Below, piece after piece: positions 45,466 through 54,556 of a DNA stretch of 64,000 nucleotides. The notes under the pieces are model-generated. The model had not been told where the DNA came from. It saw nothing but the letters and a program-made list of their open reading frames with translations, and ran no database searches. Source of the DNA: Nymphaea colorata (Eukaryota; Streptophyta; Magnoliopsida; Nymphaeales; Nymphaeaceae); NCBI RefSeq assembly GCF_008831285.2, contig NC_045150.1:3360001-3424000 (forward strand), given 5' to 3'. The position numbers and the translations under genes are program-made. The first letter of the stretch is position 1. The number at the start of each line of letters is the position of its first letter.

Positions 45466-46012
45466 GGTACTCATACCATTTCAAGCAATCATGCAAGTTA
45501 TCAAAAACATCCCTTATATGTTCATTTCATGAAAAACCCTAAGGGATTTCAGTTGCTTCTCAAAAGTGGTTATCGTTCGTTTAGTGGATTAGGGGAAAAT
45601 GAATATGGCCTCTTGCAGCCGATTAGTATCCCTTTTCAGATGAACACCAGAAGACTGGGATATCATGAAGAAATTTGAAGGAAATCTTGTGGGCTGATAG
45701 TGTTCACTTTTGTTTCAAATCATCCCACGAATTTTGTAATCTTGAACTTCTTTTGTCTGGTCTCATGAGAGGACCTCTCTATGAACTAAGAACTTCTTTT
45801 TGATATGCAATGCAAATTAATCTTTTGTTATTAATTTTAATTTTGTTCAATTTTTCTTTTATCCTCCTCTTTACATGATGTCTGAATTCAACATGTCTAA
45901 ATTTCTTCTTTTTCCTTGGAAGTTCTCCTAGAAAGCATTTGTCAAACAAGCAGTCGGTAAAACAGAATCTATGACAATACCCGAGTCAGAATTACCAGAA
46001 TTCACTCAAATT
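45466..46012 (+). pseudogene. Decayed Tat/Ogre-like element, right half
   Basis: It begins with the second GGTAC. The G-patch segment (GYRSFSGLGENEYG) ends at 45678, and the pro-RT gap region aligns with 38034-38310 of the young element, ending with the ELPEFTQI stretch. The older element then stops abruptly at about 46012 against pararetrovirus sequence, and its RT, integrase and LTR are absent. Confidence 0.8.
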
Positions 46013-46025
46013 AAAAGGAGAAAAT

Positions 46026-46046
46026 GGATATCCTTTAAGGATATCC
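46026..46046. repeat. Palindrome at the retroelement/virus junction
   Basis: GGATATCCTT and AAGGATATCC face each other across one T, about 14 bp into the virus-like sequence. Confidence 0.8.
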
Positions 46047-46141
46047 TTATAAACCAAAATTATAAAGTAACATTTGAACATATAAAAGGAGAAAACAACC
46101 GTCTAGCCGACATGTTAAGTAGACTTCTAAAAGATGAATAG
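46047..46141 (+). pseudogene. RNase H C-terminus of pararetroviral polymerase
   Basis: A frame of about 30 codons ending TAG 46139-46141. It contains the HIKGENNRLADMLSR signature typical of the last RNase H strand-helix in caulimovirids and related reverse transcriptases. Everything upstream is missing. Confidence 0.65.
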
Positions 46142-46286
46142 AGACATCGATGTTTATGAATCCGAAATAAGAAGTAAGAGTTCGAGCATCTTCATCTCAT
46201 TCTTCAAATAACATATATGCATGTACACATTAGTCACGGTAGACAAGATGCATTGTTTCACTTAATATTTTTTATAACAGGACAAA

Positions 46287-47468
46287 ATGGTCTCTACAAA
46301 ACAGTTACCCATTAACCCAAACCTGGGATTACCTATCTTCCCACCTCATTCAAATTTGGTCTTTCGAACTTCTCCAGGCCTCATCCTTGATCTAAAAGAT
46401 CATCTCTTTCTAGTCAACCTCTGGCAAAACAAAAGAAATCCCTCTTACCCAAAAATCCTTTCTTTATTAGTCAGCCGTTTAAACCTAAAGAACAGACAAC
46501 TTCAGTCCAAAACCCTGCCAAAACTCTCCATGGATCATATACCCCTCCGACCTCAAAGCTTAAATGCTTATCTTACCCTCGAACGAAGCCTAAAGGCAGC
46601 CCAAGCAGAAATAAGTTGGCGAAAAAAATAAAAAGAAGAGCTAAATGAAAAAATACAAGCTCTAGAATCAGAGAACAGACTCCTCAAGGAACATGTTGAC
46701 CAAGAAATCAGAAAATTAGGAGAAAAAAGAGAAACAGTTCCCCCAAACATCTCATTAGTCAAGGAACAGATCTATCATTTGGTGATGAAGACAAAAAGAA
46801 AAGAACAAGTTGACATGCAGAATCTGTTAAAGACAATGGGACGAAATCCAAAGAAAAGAAAGCCTGGTCTGGAATTTGCTCTGTTGAAACACAGACACAA
46901 CCACCATGAAGAAAATTCTTTTTGTGAATGTGAACAAGGATTCTCAATTATAAAAGCCACCCTTAACCTTAGAAAGTGGCAAGACCAAGAGATCCAGGAA
47001 ATAAAACTTTCTCCCAAAACTCTTCTGAAACAAGGATTTTTAAAACGGATCATGGTTACTAAAGAAGATCAGGTAAACCATCTTGATTTTCATTGGCGAT
47101 TGGTATATACGTTAAGAAGGATGTTTAAACTTGGAGACATAAAGTCTTATGACTATGTTAATTTAGACATTGAATCTATTCCTCATTCGTATGAATACCC
47201 TTGTGAAGCGAAATAGGAGATCACGATCAACATATACACTTCACTCTTTCCCCTGCAAACCAGAATTCTTGAAGAAACTCTTAGGACTCTTTTAATTGAA
47301 GAAGATGTATATTCACAACTAAAGCAGTTGAGAGCTTATACAATTGCTGTAGACCAACATGCCCGGTGGACAAAGACTACTTGTATGGTAGCTGAAGACA
47401 GAAATGCATGCATTTTCTTAGCAGATAGTTGGCTTACTGAAAAATTTTACATTCCTTTCCAAAGATAA
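46287..47468 (+). pseudogene. Pararetroviral second ORF, two in-frame stops
   Basis: From ATG 46287 one reading frame extends 394 codons and is interrupted only by TAA at 46629-46631 and TAG at 47214-47216; the natural end is TAA 47466-47468. The region 46632-46740 is predicted coiled coil (heptads rich in E, K and L). The rest is Lys/Glu-rich without a recognised fold. A downstream ORF with coiled-coil character is reported in some endogenous florendoviruses; the match is by position and character only. It cannot make the full product as it stands. Confidence 0.6.
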
Positions 47469-48329
47469 ATTCTGGCATCTGCGAACATTTTTGCCAAATC
47501 CACGAAAGTAATCCTGCAGAATGGACAGGTGATCATCAGAATGTTGGAGCAGTCATCCAATGGACAGGTGATGATAAGATGAATGGAATGTTGGTGATGA
47601 CGGAGGATGGGATAATAATGAACAATACGAAGAAGAAATTATAGAAGAAATTGAAAACAACTAGAGAAAAGTAGGGACGAAGTTGTTGAGTCCTTAACCC
47701 TGCAGTCTAACGTTTGTCAAGATCGACAAAACTTGACCCTCGAAAGTTATGGTTAAACTTCCCTGGGTGCAGTGCTTCCCATGCAAAACTTAAGCATCAT
47801 CCGTTTGAGAAGAAACGTGATAAACTTCTCTTTAGGAAAATCCCCCAAGATAAATTTGGGTTTTACGTTTGTAAATTTTCGGCATAAAAATTTTACCCTA
47901 TGACGCACCCTACAGGATAAGCACTGGGTCACATCCTAAGGCAAATCATCTCGAGGAGCCTCTAGAAGAATGTTGTAGTTGTCAGCATTCTTTATGTAAT
48001 ATAAAACAATGTTGTGTGAAAGGAAATAAAGAAGAAAGAATGTTACACGCATCAAAAAAGTGAACACGTGGCTCTCCATTGAAGAAAAGACGAAGCAGCT
48101 ACTATAGCAGTCACTGTAACAGTTATTGTAGCACTTCGGCGGATACTATAACGCACTGTAGCAATTTTTGGCTTTTTGGACACGTTCGACTGCCACCTCA
48201 TTCAGCACACGACAGCTGTCTACCTTCGAGTTCCTTCGAATGTAACTGTTTTTGTTTGTTAGTATTTAGCTTGTTCAAGAAGGAATCCTATTCCTTTTCC
48301 ATATTGTAATCTGTTTTCAAGTCTGGTGT
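47469..48329 (+). other. Pararetroviral intergenic/promoter region
   Basis: No coding frame. It contains an ACACGTGGC (G-box-like) motif at about 48064 and repeated ACTATAGCAG/ACTGTAGCA motifs at 48100-48165, suggestive of promoter elements. Confidence 0.4.
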
Positions 48330-48339
48330 CTATATAAGC
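48330..48339 (+). promoter_or_regulatory. TATA box of the pararetroviral promoter
   Basis: CTATATAAGC, about 190 bp upstream of the primer-binding site. The inverted copy near 48770 reads TTATATAGGC. Confidence 0.6.
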
Positions 48340-48523
48340 ACCACCCCAGCGTTTGTATCCATCATCCTCTCACCCATCCACCTATGAGTACTTGCTTTTG
48401 AGTGCTTGAGTCTATCTCCCTTCCCCACTCTCCTTCCTTTTCTTCTCCACTCCCCTGCCTCTCATGTTGTTGTAAAAAGCGAACCGATGCTTTCGTGCTT
48501 AAATCCGGCCCCCCCTTTTTTAT

Positions 48524-48535
48524 TGGTATCAGAGC
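48524..48535 (+). promoter_or_regulatory. tRNA-Met primer-binding site
   Basis: TGGTATCAGAGC is the complement of the initiator tRNA-Met 3' end used by caulimovirids and by many Ty1/copia and Ty3/gypsy elements. Confidence 0.8.
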
Positions 48536-48790
48536 CTAGTACGCTCTTGCAACACCAAGAGCATACTAGGCTCTGATACCAATAAAAAAAGGGGGCTGGA
48601 CTTAAGTACAAAAGCGCCGGTTCACTTTTTACAACAACATGAGAGGCAGGGGAGTGGAGAAGAAAAGGAAGGGGAGTGAGGAAGGGAGATGGACTCAAGC
48701 ACTCAAAAGCAAGTACTCGGAGGTGGATGGGTGAGAGGATGATGGATACAAACGCTGGAGTGGTGCTTATATAGGCACCAGACTTGAAAA

Positions 48791-49459
48791 TTTTTATCTC
48801 GTAGTCCTATGTATCATTCATACAACTTCAGAGGGGTTAGAGCACATTTGTGGTGGCCACCAATGATCGACACAAATGTTGGAAACACCATTACTGATCC
48901 ATGCTCATATTTCACCAACATTTTGTAACTGTAGGTAATTCGTGGGGTTTTCATAGATAAAGACAAGTAAAAAGAGATTTAACCCACTCACAAAATGGAT
49001 TTGGATTTTATTGTTGTTCTGTTTTGCTTTGCTGTGATGTGTTTGATCATCTTAATAGAATTTACTTGTTAATTAGATTGAAACATTCATTAAACTTTTA
49101 ATCTAAGAAAAGGAAAAAAGATTCCCAGACTTATCTTTTTAAGTAACTAATCCTTAAACTTGGCATGCATTGATTCTTGTGAGCTGTGACCACTCATTTT
49201 TTAATCAAATTTAAAAAGTATGTATGTGGTATCCACTATTATGATAAATGAGTTAAATTGATACAGATTTGGTTTCACCAAACAAGAGCAATTTCTCTTC
49301 ATTTCCAAGAAAGAAGATCTTCTTTTCATGTTTTTATATATTTTCCTAAAAATATCTATACTGTGTACTATAAATTGGCAATTGCTTCACTTTGATAGGC
49401 GCCCATATTTTCATTTTGCTGTACATTCTGCCAAGCTTGAACCACCAAATGTGAGTGCG
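48791..49459. other. Region upstream of the neprosin gene
   Basis: AT-rich with no recognised repeat or gene. It should include the promoter of the gene starting at 49460, but I see no confident TATA box. Confidence 0.4.
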
Positions 49460-50176
49460 ATGACTCAGTATGTGCCTTTCCTTGTGTGTCTCCTTGTCAT
49501 CTTCAATCATGGCTTGCAAAGTGAAGGACTCCAGAGAAAATATTGTCCCGACGAGCATCCAGTGAAGACCATCATGGTCGATATATCCCTCTTCCTATTT
49601 TCCATGTGCTTTTTGTTGTTCCTACCTCTTCCTATTTGATTGGCTCAACATTAATCTAGGGTGTTGCAATATAGGTGTTGAAATCTATCCTATTTTATTA
49701 TTCGATTAATTTAAATAGTTATTTGTTCTAGATAGAAAAAGCTGTTTGATAATAGACCATGGGAAAAGTGATTATTGTTCTTTCAACTTGAAAACATTTA
49801 AGTAATTATTATTTCGAGATCACCCAACTACAATATGATGTTAAAAAGCCAAAATGAATGACCCTGTTTTAGTCCTTATAAAACCACCTACATATTGATC
49901 CAAATCACTTATTTGAAGTCATATATATAGTTGGAGAGGAAGCTTTATTTGTTATATTTGGTCCATAGTTCTTGTAATTCACTAGCTAGCATGCATACTA
50001 CATTGTTCACCTTCCCATTCTCACCCCCTTTTCACAAAATCACAAGTTTTCAACGCTCATAGTCATATGCTTAAGAAATATTTGCATCTAAAAGATGGAA
50101 TATGGTTGTTATCAAGAGTGTTGCTAGAAAATTTGGTTGAAAACAACCCCTGCTGTTTATTGAAAAACCAAATGGA

Positions 50177-50264
<88 letters not shown>

Positions 50265-53200
50265 AATGGTGACTCTGGTTTTCTCAGAATTAACTGGACA
50301 TCTAACCTTGGCCATCGGATCAAGCATGATGGACAGTTAAGAAAAAAAACAAAAGCAAAAAAGTGATAGATATTTTTGTCATATAGTATTATTTTACATT
50401 TTTTATCTTTGTTTTTCTCTCCACTATACATCTGCTTCATATGAATGACCCTGGTTAGATGGTTGAGTGACTCTGGATAGCTAGAGTCGTCATTCACTCA
50501 CTATATATATTTAGGTCTCTTTGCTCACCTATAATATTAATAGTGTGTTCTAATTTTCAGTTGGATAATGGAGACATGATTGACTGTGTGGACTTTTATA
50601 GTCAGCCTGCTATGCGAGATCGTCGCATTAGAAGAAATCCCCAAGTATGCTTTCTTTCTATCTTTCTTCAATTTCAAATTTAGTCACAAGAAAATTTTTG
50701 TTATTCTAATAAGGGTTCAAGAAAGAAGGGTTTAATGACGTAGTTTCTAAAAATTATTGTCCTCTACCTCTTATTTGAGGCTTTAATGGCATGGGTTCCA
50801 AAGACGGCTATTCTCTACTTTTCATTTGATTGTGTAATCAGTATTCACTCTTCTGTTTTCAGTTTTTGTCACCAAGATTTAACATGTTTTTAGAGGAAGG
50901 AACACAGTTGATAAATTTTGATGTTATACAATTCAATTCAATTACACATAATTTTTAATATGTGTATATAGCACTATTATAGCTTTCATTCTAAGTCATT
51001 TAGCTTTAGTACCCTGGACCTTAGATCATATAACATAACAGTAGATTGATGAAAACAAGCCAAGACAACATCTGATATTGCATATTTTGTATGAGGTAAA
51101 TTAAAATGATATGTTCTATGTATACATTTATCTGGATGCAGTCGAGAGCAAATTTCATGCTGCAAGGAACAATAGCAGCAAAAAACAAAACCCGTGAATT
51201 GGCTAGTGACAGATCGGGAGGCATTGACCTAGAAGAAGAGAGATGTCCGCCAGGAACTGTTCCATTTCTCAAGGCTACCAAAGCAGGACCACTTAATTTT
51301 AGTGCTATCGATGACCTTGTAAGGTCACGTGCTAAGTTCTTTTCTGGATCCAGAACTGTGCCATTAGATCTGAAAGATTTAGCTAAAGAACGTGAGGTCT
51401 GGTATCTTCTTTCCAGTACGCCCTTTCTTCTCTCCCTAGTTTCTTTTTCTTTCTTTGTTCTTCTTCATTTTGTTAGTCATTATTGGGCATATAGTACAAA
51501 CTTTTAACTGCACTACTCAACCTATGTCACATGGGTGCGGCAGTGCCGGAAGCCGGTGCCGGTGTGGGTGCGAGTGCAAGTGCAAGTTTCAAAAAAGATT
51601 AGGTGGGGGTGTGGCTAAGGCTTATAGATATATATACGTTATGTAAGTTATTTTATTTGTGTATTTTTTAATTTTTTTTGTCAAAGTTACCTTACTCTCA
51701 TGCAAAATTCAAAGTTTTATTAACTGAAAAAGGCAAGGAGAGGGTGAAGACTGAAAAGATAGGAAAAGAAAAAAAGAAAATCGTCGGACCCGCGCCCACA
51801 CCCACGTCGGCACTTTTACTCGAGTCAACTCAGGTGCACCAGCAATGTTTCGCGCACCCATGTAACTTAGTGACCAACTTTGATTTGTTGCATAGCTACA
51901 ACTTGACCATGTATATCTATTAATGTATTGTTCTAACTGATGCATGTGCACCATAGTATGCAGTGGTTAAGGCGACAAATGGAAAATATAACGGAGCAGA
52001 AGGAACTCTTAATGTTTGGGCACCTGTTGTTGAGATACGTTCAGAGATAAGCGTTATGCAAATATGGGTTGTAGGAGTGTCCGGAGGGAATGTCATGACA
52101 CTAGAAGCTGGTTGGATGGTATTTTTGGCTTTTGTTTCTACATCAATAAAGAGGAAAATTATTTCCTTTTTTTATGTTACATTGATTTCTTTAACCTTTT
52201 TTTCGATTAATGGTGAAGGTGAATCCTATTGTATTTGGAGATTTTGCTTCGCGGTTTTTTTTCTTCACTACGGTAATTTTCTTACCTATGCCACTAGTAA
52301 CAGAAATACCGTTGTAAAAATATAAAGAAAAGACAGACATGATCTCCTTGCTGATCTCTTTTTGAACGCATATCTGTGTTGCAAAAAGTCTCGAGGTCAC
52401 CAACACTTATGCCACACGTCGGTGATGGCATGATTTTTTGTAGTAAGGGGACTATGAAAATGATTTCATGGTTTGTAGTATAGAGACTCATGTTGAGAAG
52501 GGACTTTGGATTGAGGATCATGTTGTTATAGTCTATTTTGTGAAAAATATTACTGACATATAAGTTTTTTGATAAACATTATAAAGTTGGACAAACATTT
52601 GAAAAATCAGTCGACTATAAATGCAAGGTTGTTAGTATACAATATTAATGTTACTTGATACTGGTAAGTACCGCTTTATTAAACAGTATGGGGGCCACAC
52701 ATTATTTTGAAATATAATCCACACAATGGAGAGCGAGCTCTTAGATAAGAACCTCTAGTGTAAGTTAAAACAACTAATTAGGCATTGTTTAGCAATCTTA
52801 TATGGACTGTAAGATGAATAAATCATTGTGCTTTCACGAACATTCGCAGATATGAACATTGACTACTTGTTCTTATCGGGATCCAGTATCTTGTGATCAT
52901 TTCATACTGCATGCACTAGGGAATATACTTGGGCAAATGTGTGTCTTGTTGGTGTATCAGTGATGGCATACTAACTCAAAAATATATATGTGATCATGCT
53001 AGTTGACAAATCGACTCTCACTTTTATTGATCCTACTTTTGATTCATGTAACACACACTCTCAAAGAATTTCCTAGGTGGAAGAAGAAAACTTTCACATT
53101 CTATCAAATAACATTCAATTTTTCATGTCTCCCATATAAAATTATGGTCAATGATCCCTCTATGCTAGATCTATTTCATCATAGCTGAAGCATTAATCTC

Positions 53201-53534
53201 TTAATGAATTCTTATTTCCCTTTAGCAGTTCTAGTGGCTGGTGGGTATTATGACTAGTAGAAATGCCATAATCCTTAAGATATGTAAGGTGAATGTTGAC
53301 AATTATTAATTTTTGGTGATTTGCTAGAATAGCAGCTATAAAACAACCCTTTATGGTGAGAACAAGAAGAGACCAGTTGAGAAAAATAATCTGCAATTTG
53401 TAAGACAGAGCAATTACATGCCCTTCGGCAAAGCACTCACTACCTCAAACTATGGAGGGCGTCAGCACGCAATCAAAATTAGCATAAAAACGGTATGTAA
53501 CCTCTTTTTCATTGTTATTTGTAGAAACCCTCTA

Positions 53535-53618
<84 letters not shown>

Positions 53619-54532
53619 GCACACACATACACAAGAGAGTCGGTCAATGCTGAATTTGTAGTTCAACCATGGGTACCCAGCCTGGACGGGCTCAGCACAG
53701 CCTGGAAATGGGTCAGCTCGCCAGAGGGCCGCAAGCGTGGCCCTTTGCTAGGCTTAACTCTGCTCATCAATGTTACTACCAATTTTGAAGCCCTATTTCC
53801 TTTCAAATGACATAGCTTATGGATCAATGTAGGTTGCTGCCTTTTACCTTATATTATTGAGATGATTTTTTTTATATTACCATCATAACTAATGATTTTC
53901 ACGATAAGAGATTCTAGAGCTGTAAGCTTTACAAATGCAAAAATTTGACATGGTTTTGATGTTTTGCTTTTTTTAGTTGCACCAAAGTAAAGATCAAAAT
54001 CCAAGTTGGGATCCTCTCTTAATTAGATATCTCTAGCTGCTAAATGAACATTATCAAAACAAAGTAAAATTTCAATGAAGTATAACTTAACTATAGATGA
54101 GAAGAAAAAGTTGTATGTGATTGATTTCTAGTGCATTTTAATGGTGAACAGAACGAACATGAAGATTGGGATCTTTCTATTGACGGCAACCTGATCGGGT
54201 TTTGGCCAAAAGAAAATTACGACGGCAGATTCTCCCTGGCCATTCAGGTTGATTGGGGAGGAGAGATAGTAAACAAGAGGAGTACTGGAAAGCACACAAT
54301 CACACAGATGGGCAGTGGCCATTTTCCACAGGAAGGAATAGGGAAAGCTGCCTACATCAGCAACATGGCCTTATTTGATGAGAACATGGAGGTATATAAT
54401 CCGACCGATAAGCTTCAAAAGTTCTCCACAGTTCCGAACTGCTATGATGTAATTATTTGGCCGCCTGATAATGAACGTGGCTGCTATGTAACCCTGGGTG
54501 GTCCTGGATATGATAAAGATAGGTGTCCTTAA
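49460..54532 (+). CDS. Neprosin-domain protein (DUF239 family)
   Basis: Seven phase-0 exons: 49460-49576, 50561-50644, 51142-51396, 51957-52118, 52219-52272, 53328-53492 and 54152-54532, giving about 405 residues. The N-terminus is a signal peptide (YVPFLVCLLVIFNHG). A neprosin-activation propeptide follows (HPVKTIM, then GDMIDCVDFYSQPA). The neprosin domain has AVVKATNGKYNGAEGTLNVW, SEISVMQIWV and DWGGEIVN, each with a Glu at the position of the catalytic pair in the Nepenthes glutamic prolyl-endopeptidase. STGKHTITQMGSGHFP and NCYD, then GGPG and RCP, close it. The protein is probably secreted to the apoplast. The usual GCYN-x2-C segment is not recognisable, and exon 6 begins with a divergent SSYKTTLYGENKKRP stretch, so either that exon border is wrong or the gene has diverged. 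Introns contain a MITE, a hAT MITE and long TA microsatellites. Confidence 0.85.
50172..50262. repeat. (CA)n(TA)n microsatellite
   Basis: About 28 bp of CA repeats followed by about 60 bp of TA repeats, ending exactly at the left terminus of a MITE. Confidence 0.95.
50263..50496 (+). mobile_element. MITE, 234 bp, in neprosin intron 1
   Basis: The left end TGAATGGTGACTCT and the complement of the right end, TGAATGACGACTCT, match at 12 of 14 positions. The right end can also fold on itself (GACTCTGGATAGCTAGAGTC). It is related to the inverted fragment at 547-731. The flanks are TA-rich, so a target duplication cannot be told from the microsatellite. Confidence 0.65.
51522..51870. mobile_element. 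hAT-type MITE, 349 bp, in neprosin intron 3
   Basis: The left end CTATGTCACATGGGTGCG and the complement of the right end, CTAAGTTACATGGGTGCG, match at 16 of 18 positions. Flanking octamers TACTCAAC and TGACCAAC agree at 5 of 8. The left 14 bases are the same as the right terminus of the autonomous hAT at 1979-5617. Confidence 0.8.
53538..53632. repeat. (TA)n(CA)n microsatellite in neprosin intron
   Basis: About 66 bp of TA followed by CA-rich repeats. Apparent Tyr-Ile open frames here are artefacts of the repeat. Confidence 0.95.
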
Positions 54533-54556
54533 AATGGCTACCTTGTTCCTTTTGCT

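Larger units (their letters stand above)
46013..48549 (+). mobile_element. Endogenous pararetrovirus fragment (caulimovirid-like)
   Basis: In order: the C-terminal end of an RNase H, a second ORF with a coiled coil, an intergenic region, a TATA box, and a tRNA-Met primer-binding site. This order (end of polymerase, extra ORF, promoter, leader with Met-tRNA PBS) is that of a circular caulimovirid genome, possibly florendovirus- or petuvirus-like. Movement protein, coat protein and most of the polymerase are absent. The genus is inferred from layout only. Its left border touches a decayed retroelement, and its right end runs into an inverted copy of itself. Confidence 0.7.
48314..48790. repeat. 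Large inverted repeat around the PBS
   Basis: The arms 48314-48549 and 48556-48790 are reverse complements with few differences, separated by a 6-bp loop (CAACAC). The arms include the TATA box, leader and PBS. The right arm ends abruptly at GACTTGAAAA (48790). Confidence 0.9.

Noticed and set aside
48300-48540. PBS TGGTATCAGAGC read as the end of a Ty1/copia LTR
   Set aside because: No TG...CA LTR borders or second LTR are visible, and the order RNase H end, extra ORF, TATA, PBS fits a pararetrovirus better. Not fully excluded.
50172-50262. Open frames of repeated Tyr-Ile across TA microsatellites (also at 53538 and 63478)
   Set aside because: Product of simple repeats, with no domain and no codon bias.
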